A stretch of 64,000 nt of DNA from Pseudomonas sp. BCA17 (lineage in GTDB: Bacteria; Pseudomonadota; Gammaproteobacteria; Pseudomonadales; Pseudomonadaceae), in NCBI RefSeq assembly GCF_004519405.1, contig NZ_SGWI01000003.1, positions 372,001-436,000 of the forward strand, in the 5' to 3' direction. A model generated the notes under the pieces. It ran no database searches and had not been told where the DNA came from. It saw only the letters and a list, made by a program, of their open reading frames with translations. Shown here in pieces: positions 37,451-46,535 of the stretch. Every line of letters starts with the position of its first letter. Position 1 is the first letter of the stretch. Both the position numbers and the translations under genes were made by a program.

Positions 37451-37588
37451 TGGGTTCCACTGGATTTGTCTGATGAATGGCAACTTCAGGATAAACGATC
37501 TGACGCCCTCGATAGTCTTGGTACGTCTGCCGGTGCTAGGATACAGCGCTTCATTCTAGACATTGCGCCGTCTGGCGCCTAGCTCACC

Positions 37589-38146
37589 ATGCCTATTCAG
37601 AACTCCCCGTATGACGCTTTCTCCAAACTGCTGAGCACCAGCGGCCATCCTTGCTCGCCTGCCGAACTGCACGGCGTGCTGGTAGGTCGCAGCTGCACTG
37701 GTGTCGGCTTTGACGCGGACAATTGGCTGGCCGATGTGGCCGAGCTGCTCGAGAAAGAGCCAGAAGATAACGTGCGCAACGCGCTGATCGGCCTGCAGGA
37801 AATGGTCAAGGGCGAGCTGACGGGTGACGATGTCACTGTGGTCCTGCTGCTGCCGACCGACGACGCGCCACTTACCGAGCGCGCCGCAGCGCTGGGCCAA
37901 TGGTGCCAGGGCTTCCTCCATGGCTTTGGCGTCAACGCCGCCGGCCTGGAATTGAGCGCCGACGCCAAGGAAGTGCTGCAGGACCTGGCGGCCATCTCCC
38001 AGGTGCAAGACGCCCTGGAAGAATCCGAAGACGGTGAAAGCGACTACATGGAGGTGATGGAATACCTGCGTGTCGCGCCGCTGCTACTGTTCACCGAGAC
38101 CCGCAAGTCCGCTGAGCCTGCTGCCCCCAAGCCTTCGCTGCATTAA
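37589..38146 (+). CDS. UPF0149 family protein YgfB
   Basis: A 185-residue YecA/YgfB-family helical protein. Conserved segments are [14 protein letters not shown] (about 23-36), [13 protein letters not shown] (about 102-114) and [19 protein letters not shown] (about 152-170). YgfB of P. aeruginosa modulates the AlpR/AmpDh3 beta-lactam response. It is first gene of ygfB-pepP-ubiH-ubiI, with pepP starting 20 bases downstream, the arrangement conserved in gamma-proteobacteria. Confidence 0.92.
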   Translation: MPIQNSPYDAFSKLLSTSGHPCSPAELHGVLVGRSCTGVGFDADNWLADVAELLEKEPEDNVRNALIGLQEMVKGELTGDDVTVVLLLPTDDAPLTERAAALGQWCQGFLHGFGVNAAGLELSADAKEVLQDLAAISQVQDALEESEDGESDYMEVMEYLRVAPLLLFTETRKSAEPAAPKPSLH

Positions 38147-38166
38147 GAAAGGACGCCCATCTGCCC

Positions 38167-39489
38167 ATGATCCATATCCCCAGAGCGGAATACACCCGAC
38201 GCCGCAAGGCGCTCATGGCGCAGATGGAACCCAACAGCATCGCGATCCTGCCGGCTGCGGCCGTGGCGATCCGCAACCGTGATGTCGAGCACGTATACCG
38301 CCAGGACAGCGACTTCCAGTACCTGAGCGGTTTTCCCGAGCCGGAAGCGGTGATCGTGCTGATGCCCGGCCGCCTGCACGGCGAGTACGTGCTGTTTTGT
38401 CGCGAGCGCAATGCCGAGCGCGAATTGTGGGACGGCCTGCGTGCCGGTACCGAAGGCGCAATCCGTGACTTCGGCGCCGACGATGCCTTCCCTATCACCG
38501 ATATCGACGACATCCTGCCCGGCCTCATCGAAGGCCGCGACCGGGTGTATTCGGCCATGGGCAGCAACGCCGAGTTCGACCGGCATGTGATGGAGTGGAT
38601 CAACGTGATCCGCTCCAAAGCGCACCTGGGTGCCCAGCCGCCGAACGAATTTGTTGCCCTGGATCATCTGCTCCACGACATGCGCCTGTATAAATCGGCG
38701 GCAGAAGTGAAGGTGATGCGTGAAGCGGCGCGTATCTCCTGTGCGGCCCACGTGAGGGCGATGCAGGCCAGCCGCGCCGGTTTGCATGAGTTCAGCCTGG
38801 AAGCCGAGCTGGATTACGAGTTCCGCAAGGGTGGTGCCAAGATGCCGGCCTATGGCTCCATCGTCGCCGCCGGGCGTAACAGCTGCATCCTGCATTATCA
38901 GCAGAATGACGCAGTGCTGAAGGACGGTGACCTGGTGCTGATCGACGCCGGTTGCGAGATCGACTGCTATGCCAGTGATATCACCCGCACCTGGCCGGTC
39001 AACGGCAGGTTTTCGCCCGAGCAAAAGGCGATCTACGAAATTGTGCTGGCCTCCCAGGAAGCCGCCTTTGCCGAGATCGCGCCGAACAAGCATTGGAACC
39101 AGGCCCATGAGGCGACGGTGCGCGTCATCACCACCGGGCTGGTGAAGCTGGGGTTGTTGCAGGGTGACGTCGACGAACTGATCGCCAGCGAAGCCTACCG
39201 CGCTTTTTACATGCATCGCGCCGGCCATTGGCTGGGCATGGATGTGCACGATGTGGGCGAGTACAAGGTGGGCGGTGAATGGCGTGTGCTGGAAGTCGGC
39301 ATGGCGTTGACTGTAGAACCGGGGATTTATATCTCGCCGGACAACCAGAATGTGGCAAAGAAGTGGCGTGGCATTGGCGTACGCATCGAGGACGACGTGG
39401 TAGTGACCAAGCAAGGCTGTGAGATCCTGACCGGCGGCGTGCCCAAGACGGTCGCCGACATTGAAGCATTGATGGCGGCTGCCCGATGA
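38167..39489 (+). CDS. pepP: Xaa-Pro aminopeptidase P
   Basis: A 440-residue metallopeptidase that removes N-terminal residues preceding proline. It has the creatinase-like N domain and the pita-bread catalytic domain. The di-metal ligands are visible at D260, D271, H354, E384 and E408, in essentially the same positions as in E. coli PepP. It overlaps ubiH by 4 bases (ATGA). Confidence 0.96.
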   Translation: MIHIPRAEYTRRRKALMAQMEPNSIAILPAAAVAIRNRDVEHVYRQDSDFQYLSGFPEPEAVIVLMPGRLHGEYVLFCRERNAERELWDGLRAGTEGAIRDFGADDAFPITDIDDILPGLIEGRDRVYSAMGSNAEFDRHVMEWINVIRSKAHLGAQPPNEFVALDHLLHDMRLYKSAAEVKVMREAARISCAAHVRAMQASRAGLHEFSLEAELDYEFRKGGAKMPAYGSIVAAGRNSCILHYQQNDAVLKDGDLVLIDAGCEIDCYASDITRTWPVNGRFSPEQKAIYEIVLASQEAAFAEIAPNKHWNQAHEATVRVITTGLVKLGLLQGDVDELIASEAYRAFYMHRAGHWLGMDVHDVGEYKVGGEWRVLEVGMALTVEPGIYISPDNQNVAKKWRGIGVRIEDDVVVTKQGCEILTGGVPKTVADIEALMAAAR

Positions 39490-40673
39490 GCCGGGTCAAC
39501 CTGGCCATTATCGGCGGCGGCCTGGTGGGGGCCAGCCTGGCGCTGGCCTTGCAGGCCGGGGCCAAGGCGCTGGGCTGGAAGATCGTGCTGATCGAGCCGT
39601 TCGCGCCCGGTGACACTTACCAGCCGAGCTATGACGCGCGTTCATCGGCGTTGTCGTTTGGTGCCCGGCAGATTTATCAGCGCCTGGGCGTGTGGCAGGA
39701 AATTTCCCGCCGCGCCGAGCCGATCAAGCAGATTCATGTGTCGGACCGGGGGCGTTTCTCCACTGCGCGGTTGTCCGCCATGGAGGAGGGCGTACCTGCC
39801 CTGGGTTACGTGGTGGAAAACGCCTGGCTCGGCCAATGCCTGTGGCAAGGTCTGGACAAAGACGTGATCAGCTGGCGCTGCCCTGCGGAAGTCACCCGCA
39901 TGGAGCCGTTGCCCGACGGCTATCGCCTGACGCTCAACGATGAAACCGTACTGGAGTGCGACCTGGCCGTACTGGCTGACGGCGGCCGCTCCGGCTTGCG
40001 CGAGCAACTGGGCATCGGCGTCAAAACCCGTCCGTATAACCAGAGCGCCCTGATCGCCAACATCACCCCGAGCGAAGCCCACAACGGCGAGGCCTTCGAA
40101 CGCTTCACCGATGAAGGCCCGATGGCCCTGCTGCCGCTGCCGGACAACCGTTGTGCACTGGTCTGGACGCGCCTTGGCATGGACGCCCAGCGCCTGGCGA
40201 ACCTCGACGAGCGCAGTTTCCTGAGCGAACTGCAGGGCGTGTTCGGCTACCGCCTGGGCACCCTCAAGCAAGTCGGCGCCCGTCATCTGTACCCGCTGAC
40301 GCTGGTGGAGGCCGAAGAGCAGGTACGCTCGCACCTGGTCATCCTCGGTAACGCTGCCCACAGCCTGCACCCGATTGCCGGGCAAGGGTTCAACCTGTCC
40401 CTGCGCGATGCCAGTGCCCTGGCCGAGGCGCTGTTGGCCGGGCCGGCGGTACCGGGCGACCTGGCGACCTTGCAGCGCTATCGCGAGCGCCAGCGCCGGG
40501 ACCAGAACCTGACCGTGGGTTTCTCCGATCAGGTCACGCGCCTGTTTGGCAGTACACAGTCGGTGGTGGCCTTGGGCCGCAACCTGGGCCTGCTGGGACT
40601 GGATTTGCTACCACCGGCCAAACGCTGGTTCGCCCGTCAGGCCATGGGCCTGGGCACGCGTCCCGATGTTTGA
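39486..40673 (+). CDS. ubiH: 2-octaprenyl-6-methoxyphenyl hydroxylase
   Basis: A 395-residue FAD monooxygenase of aerobic ubiquinone synthesis. The dinucleotide fold is IIGGGLVGASLALAL (8-22), followed by the DG loop and the second FAD motif GNAAHSLHPIAGQGFNL (about 291-307). Asn in place of the more common Asp in GDAAH is usual for UbiH. It is translationally coupled to pepP. ubiI follows 49 bases downstream. Confidence 0.95.
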   Translation: MSRVNLAIIGGGLVGASLALALQAGAKALGWKIVLIEPFAPGDTYQPSYDARSSALSFGARQIYQRLGVWQEISRRAEPIKQIHVSDRGRFSTARLSAMEEGVPALGYVVENAWLGQCLWQGLDKDVISWRCPAEVTRMEPLPDGYRLTLNDETVLECDLAVLADGGRSGLREQLGIGVKTRPYNQSALIANITPSEAHNGEAFERFTDEGPMALLPLPDNRCALVWTRLGMDAQRLANLDERSFLSELQGVFGYRLGTLKQVGARHLYPLTLVEAEEQVRSHLVILGNAAHSLHPIAGQGFNLSLRDASALAEALLAGPAVPGDLATLQRYRERQRRDQNLTVGFSDQVTRLFGSTQSVVALGRNLGLLGLDLLPPAKRWFARQAMGLGTRPDV

Positions 40674-40722
40674 ACCACTCCTTATTCGCGGCCTGTGCCG
40701 CACACGAGACAAGGCTTAAAGC

Positions 40723-41946
40723 ATGGACATGCGCGCAGATGTGCTGATTGTCGGGGCCGGAATGGTCGGAAGCGCCCTGGCGCTGGCGTTGCAGGGCAGT
40801 GGCCTGCAGGTGCTGCTGCTCGATGGCAGCCCGCTGAGTGTCAAGCCATTCGAGTGCGAGGCCGCCTTCGAGCCTCGCGTGAGCGCCTTGTCGGCCGCCA
40901 GCCAGCGCATCCTTGAGCGGCTTGGTGTATGGGAGGGCATCGTCGAGCGGCGTGCCAGCCCGTACGGCGAGATGCAGGTGTGGGATGGCAGCGGCACGGG
41001 GCAGATCCACTTTTCGGCGGCCAGTGTGCACGCCGAAGTGCTCGGGCATATCGTCGAGAACCGCGTGGTTCAGGATGCCTTGCTCGACCGCTTGCATGAT
41101 TGCGACCTGGGCCTGTTGGCCAATGCGCGCCTGGAGCAGATGCGTCGCTCCGGTGATGACTGGCTGCTGACCCTGGCCGATGGCCGCACGTTGCGTGCGC
41201 CGCTGGTGATCGCCGCCGATGGCGCCAACTCCGCCGTGCGTCGCCTGACCGGCACGGCCACCCGTGAATGGGATTACCTGCATAACGCCATTGTCACCAG
41301 CGTGCGCAGCAGCCAATCGCACCAGCGCACGGCGTGGCAGCGATTTACCGATACCGGGCCGCTGGCGTTCCTGCCCTTGGTGCGTGATGGGCAGGAGGAT
41401 TGGTGTTCGATCGTCTGGTCGACCACGCCGGCTGAGTCCGAGCGCTTGATGGCGTTGGATGATGAACGCTTCTGCCGTGAACTGGAGCGCGCCTTTGAAG
41501 GGCGACTCGGCACGGTGCTCAGCGCCGATCCACGTGTCTGCGTGCCGTTGCGCCAGCGTCATGCCAAGCGCTATGTGGCCGAGGGCCTGGCATTGATCGG
41601 CGACGCGGCCCATGTGATCCACCCGTTGGCGGGGCAGGGTGTGAACCTGGGCTTCCTCGATGCGGCGGTGCTGGCCGAAGTGTTGCTGTCGGCCACCGAG
41701 CGCGGTGAGCGCCTGGCGGATGTGAAGGTACTGAGTCGTTACGAGCGTCGGCGCATGCCGCATAACCTGGCGTTGATGGCGGCAATGGAGGGCTTTGAGC
41801 GCTTGTTCCAGGCTGATCAACTGCCGTTGCGCTGGCTGCGTAATGCTGGCTTGAAAATGGTCGATCAGATGCCCGAGGCCAAGGCGGTGTTTGTGCGCCA
41901 GGCCCTGGGCTTGAGTGGCGATCTGCCGGAGCTGGCCAGGCCCTGA
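40723..41946 (+). CDS. ubiI: 2-octaprenylphenol hydroxylase (UbiI/VisC)
   Basis: A 407-residue FAD-dependent hydroxylase paralogous to UbiH. The Rossmann motif is IVGAGMVGSALALAL (8-22), and the second FAD motif is GDAAHVIHPLAGQGVNLG (about 293-310). It introduces the C5 hydroxyl in ubiquinone synthesis. The best start is ATG 40723. It is last gene of the ygfB-pepP-ubiH-ubiI unit. Confidence 0.93.
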   Translation: MDMRADVLIVGAGMVGSALALALQGSGLQVLLLDGSPLSVKPFECEAAFEPRVSALSAASQRILERLGVWEGIVERRASPYGEMQVWDGSGTGQIHFSAASVHAEVLGHIVENRVVQDALLDRLHDCDLGLLANARLEQMRRSGDDWLLTLADGRTLRAPLVIAADGANSAVRRLTGTATREWDYLHNAIVTSVRSSQSHQRTAWQRFTDTGPLAFLPLVRDGQEDWCSIVWSTTPAESERLMALDDERFCRELERAFEGRLGTVLSADPRVCVPLRQRHAKRYVAEGLALIGDAAHVIHPLAGQGVNLGFLDAAVLAEVLLSATERGERLADVKVLSRYERRRMPHNLALMAAMEGFERLFQADQLPLRWLRNAGLKMVDQMPEAKAVFVRQALGLSGDLPELARP

Positions 41947-41990
41947 GGCCGCTGTGCAACATCTGGTAACGCCTCCGCTGAGCGCTACCA

Positions 41991-42030
41991 AATGTGAGTC
42001 CTTATCATTTGCCTTCTTTTTGCAAATGAG
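41991..42030 (+). promoter_or_regulatory. Candidate Fur-type control region of the iron ABC genes
   Basis: TCATTTGC (42005-42012) and GCAAATGA (42022-42029) form a perfect inverted repeat, and AAATG-N11-CATTT (from about 41990) overlaps it. The words resemble Fur hexamer arrays (AAATGATAATCATTT), but spacing is not canonical. Given the iron-binding product downstream, Fur control is plausible but unproven. Confidence 0.35.
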
Positions 42031-42041
42031 AGACCGCACCC

Positions 42042-43046
42042 ATGTTGGCACCCAAGCGCCTCCTGACTGCCTTGGCACTCACCCTCATCGGCAGCACTAC
42101 CGTGCAGGCCGCCGACGAAGTCGTGGTCTACTCCTCGCGCATCGACGAACTGATCAAGCCGGTGTTCGACGCCTACACCCGCAAGACCGGCGTTCAGGTG
42201 AAGTTCATCACCGACAAGGAAGCTCCGTTGATGCAGCGCATCAAGGCCGAAGGTGAAAACGCCACCGCCGACCTGTTGCTCACCGTTGACGCCGGTAACC
42301 TCTGGCAGGCCGAACAAATGGGCATCCTGCAGCCGTTCACCTCCGAGGTGATCAGCAAGAACATCCCTCTGCAATACCGCTCCTCTGCCCATGCCTGGAC
42401 AGGCTTGAGCCTGCGCGCCCGGACCATCGCCTATTCCACCGAACGAGTAAAAAATGGCGACCTGACCACCTACGAAGCCCTCGCCGACAAACAATGGGAA
42501 GGTCGTCTGTGCCTGCGCACGGCGAAGAAGGTCTACAACCAGTCGCTGACCGCCACATTGATCGAAACCCATGGCGCGGCCAAGACCGAAGAAATCGTCA
42601 AGGGCTGGGTCAATAACCTGTCCACCGACGTGTTCTCCGATGACATCGCAGTGCTCGAAGCCATCAACGCCGGGCAGTGCGACGTGGGTATCGTCAACAC
42701 CTACTACTACGGCCGCTTGCACCAGCAGAACCCGAACCTGGCGGTGAAACTGTTCTGGCCGAACCAGGGTGACCGTGGCGTGCATGTGAACCTGTCGGGT
42801 ATCGGCCTGACTAAGCACGCGCCCCACCCGGAAGCGGCCAAGGCGCTGGTGGAGTGGATGACCACGCCTGAGGCGCAGAAGATCTTTGCTGACGTGAACC
42901 AGGAGTTCCCGGCCAACCCGGCGGTGCCACCTTCGGCCGAGGTGGCGACCTGGGGCAAGTTCGTGGCGGATACCCTGCCGGTGGAAGTGGCGGGCAAGCG
43001 TCAGGCCGAGGCCATTCGGCTGATGGATCGCGCCGGCTGGAACTAA
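42042..43046 (+). CDS. Iron(III) ABC transporter periplasmic binding protein (FbpA type)
   Basis: A 334-residue protein with a signal peptide (1-23, ending VQA). The mature start [21 protein letters not shown] is typical of ferric-binding proteins. The C-lobe holds NTYYYGRL (Tyr 221-223), the consecutive tyrosines that bind Fe3+ in the FbpA/SfuA/HitA family. It delivers iron to the permease encoded after a REPIN-filled gap. No ATPase gene is adjacent. Confidence 0.9.
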   Translation: MLAPKRLLTALALTLIGSTTVQAADEVVVYSSRIDELIKPVFDAYTRKTGVQVKFITDKEAPLMQRIKAEGENATADLLLTVDAGNLWQAEQMGILQPFTSEVISKNIPLQYRSSAHAWTGLSLRARTIAYSTERVKNGDLTTYEALADKQWEGRLCLRTAKKVYNQSLTATLIETHGAAKTEEIVKGWVNNLSTDVFSDDIAVLEAINAGQCDVGIVNTYYYGRLHQQNPNLAVKLFWPNQGDRGVHVNLSGIGLTKHAPHPEAAKALVEWMTTPEAQKIFADVNQEFPANPAVPPSAEVATWGKFVADTLPVEVAGKRQAEAIRLMDRAGWN

Positions 43047-43067
43047 GCCGCGCTGCAGTTCCAACTG

Positions 43068-43156
43068 CGCGAAGGGGCTTGCCCCCGATGGCGATGGATC
43101 AGCCCCTGATAGGTGGGCTGGGACTTCGCGATCGGGAGCAAGCCCCTTTCCACATT
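43068..43156. repeat. REPIN inside the iron transporter gene pair
   Basis: The left arm GAAGGGGCTTGCCCCCGAT (43071-43089) and the right inverted arm ATCGGGAGCAAGCCCC (43130-43145, then TTTCCACA) belong to the GGGGGCTTGCTCCCGAT class. Unlike most others here it separates two genes on the same strand that should be co-expressed. Confidence 0.82.
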
Positions 43157-43199
43157 GGATTGAAATGATTTCAAGCTATTCATTGATTGAGAACTGACT

Positions 43200-44816
43200 T
43201 TGGCCCATCCCGCCCAACGCCGCTGGTACCTGCCGGTCTTCACCGTCGCCGCCCTGGTGCTGCTGCCACTGAGCGTGCTGCTATTGTCCTGGCAAAGCAT
43301 CGATCCGCAGATTTGGTCTCACCTCTGGCAGACCCAGATGCCACGCCTGTTGGGCAACACCTTGACCCTGGTGTTGGGCGTGGGTGCCGGCGTGACGCTG
43401 CTGGGTGTCAGCCTGGCGTGGTTGACCAGTCTGTGTGAGTTTCCCGGGCGGCGCTGGCTCGACTGGGCGCTGATGCTGCCCTTTGCGATTCCGGCCTACG
43501 TGCTGGCCTTTGTGTTTGTTGGCCTGCTGGACTTCGCAGGCCCGGTGCAAACCCTACTGCGCGAGTGGTTTGGTGCGGGGTTGCGCCTGCCACGCGTACG
43601 CTCCACCAGCGGCGTGATTATCGTGTTGGTGCTGGTGTTCTACCCGTATGTGTACCTGCTGGCGCGCACCGCGTTTCTCGCCCAGGGCAAAGGCCTGATG
43701 GAAGCGGCGCGTGTGCTGGGGCAGTCGCCGTGGCAAGCGTTCTGGCGTGTGGCGTTGCCCATGGCCAGGCCTGCGATTGGTGCGGGTGTCGCCTTGGCAC
43801 TGATGGAGACCCTGGCGGATTTCGGCGCGGTGTCGGTGTTCAATTTCGACACCTTCACCACAGCGATCTACAAGACCTGGTACGGTTTCTTCAGCCTGTC
43901 CGGCGCGGCGCAGCTTGCCAGCTTGTTGCTGCTGGTCGTCATGGTGGTGCTGTATGGCGAACGGCGCGCCCGGGGTGCGAGTCGACCGAGCAACGAGCGG
44001 CCGCGGGGCAAGGCGCTGTATCACCTGCACGGATTCAAGGCCGTGGCGGCCAGCGGCTGGTGCGTGCTGGTGTTCGCTTGCGCGTTTGTGATCCCGATGC
44101 TGCAACTGATTGCCTGGTTCTGGCAGCGAGGCCGCTTCGACCTGGATGAACGCTACGCCGGGCTGATTGTTCACACCCTTTACCTGGGGGGCACTGCAGC
44201 GCTGATTACGGTCAGCGTGGCGTTGATATTGGCCTTCGCCAACCGGCTGGCACCGACACGAACGATTCGCTCCGGCATCAGCCTGGCCAATGTCGGCTAT
44301 GCCTTGCCGGGCTCGGTGCTGGCAGTGTCGATCATGCTGGCGTTCAGTTATCTGGACCGCGAGCTGGTGGTGCCGCTGTCGGGCTGGTTGGGGGGGGCGG
44401 GCAAGCCATTGTTGCTGGGCAGCTTGTTGGCATTGGTGCTGGCGTATCTGGTGCGTTTTCTGGCGGTGGCCTACGGTCCGTTGGACAGCAGCCTGGCGCG
44501 AATCCGCCCATCGTTGCCGGAAGCGGCACGCAGCCTCGGTGTCAGTGGCCCGCGACTGTTTTGCAAAGTGTATCTGCCGTTATTGCTTCCTGGAGCGTTG
44601 AGCGCGGCGCTGCTGGTGTTCGTGGATGTCCTCAAGGAAATGCCCGCTACCCTGCTGATGCGCCCGTTCGGCTGGGACACCTTGGCGGTGCGTATCTTTG
44701 AAATGACCAGTGAAGGCGAGTGGGCACGGGCCTCTTTGCCGGCGCTGACACTGGTATTGGTTGGCTTGTTGCCGGTCATTGGGTTGATTCGCAGGTCTGC
44801 ACGGCAAATCGGTTAG
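43200..44816 (+). CDS. Iron(III) ABC transporter permease (FbpB type)
   Basis: A 538-residue duplicated permease, twelve predicted helices, with two EAA loops: GLMEAARVLGQSPWQAFWRVALPMA (about 166-190) and PSLPEAARSLGVSGPRLFCKVYLPLL. This is the fused FbpB/SfuB architecture. The only start that retains the first helix is TTG 43200, with a weak Shine-Dalgarno. The partner binding protein is upstream. The ATP-binding subunit must come from elsewhere. Confidence 0.9.
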   Translation: MAHPAQRRWYLPVFTVAALVLLPLSVLLLSWQSIDPQIWSHLWQTQMPRLLGNTLTLVLGVGAGVTLLGVSLAWLTSLCEFPGRRWLDWALMLPFAIPAYVLAFVFVGLLDFAGPVQTLLREWFGAGLRLPRVRSTSGVIIVLVLVFYPYVYLLARTAFLAQGKGLMEAARVLGQSPWQAFWRVALPMARPAIGAGVALALMETLADFGAVSVFNFDTFTTAIYKTWYGFFSLSGAAQLASLLLLVVMVVLYGERRARGASRPSNERPRGKALYHLHGFKAVAASGWCVLVFACAFVIPMLQLIAWFWQRGRFDLDERYAGLIVHTLYLGGTAALITVSVALILAFANRLAPTRTIRSGISLANVGYALPGSVLAVSIMLAFSYLDRELVVPLSGWLGGAGKPLLLGSLLALVLAYLVRFLAVAYGPLDSSLARIRPSLPEAARSLGVSGPRLFCKVYLPLLLPGALSAALLVFVDVLKEMPATLLMRPFGWDTLAVRIFEMTSEGEWARASLPALTLVLVGLLPVIGLIRRSARQIG

Positions 44817-44845
44817 GTGTCAGTGCTACGGCTTGCAGCTACAAT
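44817..44845 (+). promoter_or_regulatory. Candidate gcvT promoter
   Basis: GTGTCA (44817-44822) and TACAAT (44840-44845) are spaced by 17 bases, matching sigma-70 at 4 and 5 of 6. It implies a leader of roughly 120 nt before the gcvT ATG. The leader does not show the conserved core of a glycine riboswitch. Confidence 0.45.
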
Positions 44846-44972
44846 GCGCGGCATTCGGTGCGCTTCGTCTTTCGGAGCGGGTCGCTGGACGTGGCTGCAG
44901 GCCTTGTAATTCGAGGCTTCAGGCGCGAACAGCTGCTCCGCGCACCTTCGCCAAGCCCGGAAGGAGAAACCC

Positions 44973-46055
44973 ATGGGACAGCGTACGCCTCTGTATGACC
45001 TGCATCTCGCCCTCGGCGCGAAAATGGTCGATTTTGGCGGTTGGGATATGCCCCTGCATTACGGTTCGCAAGTTGAAGAACACCATCAGGTGCGACGCGA
45101 CTGCGGGGTGTTCGATGTATCCCATATGACCGTGATCGATGTCACAGGCCTACAGGCCAAGGAATGGCTGCAGTATCTGCTGGCCAATGATGTGGATCGT
45201 TTGCATGGCTGCGGCCGTGCGTTGTACAGCGCGATGCTCAACGAGCAGGGCGGCGTGGTCGACGATATGATCGTCTACCGCACCGAAACCGGTTATCGGC
45301 TGGTGTTCAACGCCGCCACCCGTGACCAGGACATGGCCTGGATACGGGCACAGCTGGGCAGTTTTTCAGTGCAACTGCAGGAGCGGTCCGAGTTGGCCAT
45401 GCTGGCTATTCAAGGCCCGCATGCCCGGCAGAAAATCGCCGAACTGGTTACCCAGTCGCGCAGCACCTTGATCCACCAGCTCAAGCCCTTTGAGGGGCAG
45501 GCCGACGGCGACTGGTTTATTGCCCGCACGGGTTATACCGGCGAAGACGGTCTGGAAATTGTCCTGCCCGCCGATCAGGCGCCGGGCTTTTTCAACGACC
45601 TGGTGGGCGCCGGCATCTCACCCATCGGCCTTGGGGCCCGCGATACGCTGCGCCTGGAAGCCGGTATGAACCTGTATGGCCAGGATATTCACCTGGGCGT
45701 TTCACCGCTCGTGGCCAATATGGGCTGGAGCATTGCCTGGGAGCCTGCCGAACGCAACTTCATCGGCCGCGCTGCACTGGAGGCGGAAAAAGCCGCAGGT
45801 GTGCAGTTCAAATTGGTCGGGCTGGTGCTGGAGGAACGCGGGGTTTTGCGCGCTCATCAAGTGGTTCGTATCGCCAATGTTGGCGAAGGAGAGATCACCA
45901 GTGGTAGTTTCTCTCCTACGCTGAGCAAATCCATTGCCTTGGCGCGTGTACCGACGGCCACCGCCGATCGGGCCGAAGTGGAAATCCGCGGCAAGTGGTA
46001 CCCGGTTCGAGTGGTCAAGCCGACCTTCGTGCGCCATGGCAAAACCTTGATCTAA
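44973..46055 (+). CDS. gcvT: Glycine cleavage system T protein (aminomethyltransferase)
   Basis: A 360-residue tetrahydrofolate-dependent enzyme taking the aminomethyl group from lipoyl-GcvH. Signatures are the N-terminal [24 protein letters not shown], the FDVSHM block (about 47-52) and [12 protein letters not shown]. The Shine-Dalgarno is AAGGAG. gcvH follows 53 bases later. gcvP, normally next, is not in this window. Confidence 0.95.
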   Translation: MGQRTPLYDLHLALGAKMVDFGGWDMPLHYGSQVEEHHQVRRDCGVFDVSHMTVIDVTGLQAKEWLQYLLANDVDRLHGCGRALYSAMLNEQGGVVDDMIVYRTETGYRLVFNAATRDQDMAWIRAQLGSFSVQLQERSELAMLAIQGPHARQKIAELVTQSRSTLIHQLKPFEGQADGDWFIARTGYTGEDGLEIVLPADQAPGFFNDLVGAGISPIGLGARDTLRLEAGMNLYGQDIHLGVSPLVANMGWSIAWEPAERNFIGRAALEAEKAAGVQFKLVGLVLEERGVLRAHQVVRIANVGEGEITSGSFSPTLSKSIALARVPTATADRAEVEIRGKWYPVRVVKPTFVRHGKTLI

Positions 46056-46108
46056 CCTATTTCCGGCAGGCCGAAGGCCGCTGACATTTCTTCTTGAGGA
46101 CACAGACT

Positions 46109-46492
46109 ATGAGCGATATCCCTGCCGAACTGCGTTTTGCCGAAAGTCACGAATGGGCCCGTCTGGAATCGGACGGCACGGTGACCGTCGGGATCTCCGA
46201 CCATGCTCAGGAAGCTCTGGGTGATGTGGTGTTCGTTGAGCTGACTGAAGTTGGCAACGTGTTTGCCGCAGAGGCTCAGGCGGGTGTGGTTGAATCGGTG
46301 AAAGCGGCTTCGGATATCTACTCGCCGATTGCTGGCGAGGTGATCGCGGTGAACGAAGAACTGAGCACTGAACCAGAACGCTTGAACACCGATCCGTACG
46401 GTGCCTGGATCTTCAAGCTCAAGCCAAGCAACCCGGCTGATCTGGAAAAACTGCTGGATGCTGCTGGCTACAAAGCCGCCATCGGCGAGTGA
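46109..46492 (+). CDS. gcvH: Glycine cleavage system H protein
   Basis: A 127-residue lipoyl carrier. The lipoylation lysine is K65 in [15 protein letters not shown]. Normal length. ATG 46109 follows GAGGA; the five-residue upstream extension is rejected. It shuttles the aminomethyl group between P, T and L proteins. It is followed by a perfect ten-pair hairpin instead of gcvP. Confidence 0.96.
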   Translation: MSDIPAELRFAESHEWARLESDGTVTVGISDHAQEALGDVVFVELTEVGNVFAAEAQAGVVESVKAASDIYSPIAGEVIAVNEELSTEPERLNTDPYGAWIFKLKPSNPADLEKLLDAAGYKAAIGE

Positions 46493-46500
46493 TGCTGACG

Positions 46501-46525
46501 CTGGAGCCGGGCAATCCGGCTCCAG
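46501..46525. terminator. Perfect hairpin between gcvH and the convergent aminotransferase gene
   Basis: CTGGAGCCGG and CCGGCTCCAG form a perfect ten-pair stem with a five-base loop, 9 bases after gcvH and 10 bases before the convergent 3' end. It lacks a T tract on either strand, so it may block decay or cause pausing rather than act as a classical terminator. Confidence 0.5.
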
Positions 46526-46535
46526 CAACTTGCCT

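Noticed and set aside
40280..41950. ubiH and ubiI as a recent tandem duplication
   Set aside because: The two proteins share fold motifs but differ throughout; they are the ancient paralogue pair found in most gamma-proteobacteria.
42005..42029. Canonical Fur box upstream of the iron-binding protein
   Set aside because: The inverted repeat has the wrong order and spacing for a standard 19-base Fur box, so it is kept only as a low-confidence candidate.
44844..44909. 21-codon upstream ORF before gcvT
   Set aside because: Its ATG overlaps the best -10 box, so it would lie upstream of the transcription start.
44817..44972. Glycine riboswitch before gcvT
   Set aside because: The leader lacks the conserved paired glycine-aptamer core words and a downstream terminator switch; only an ordinary promoter is visible.
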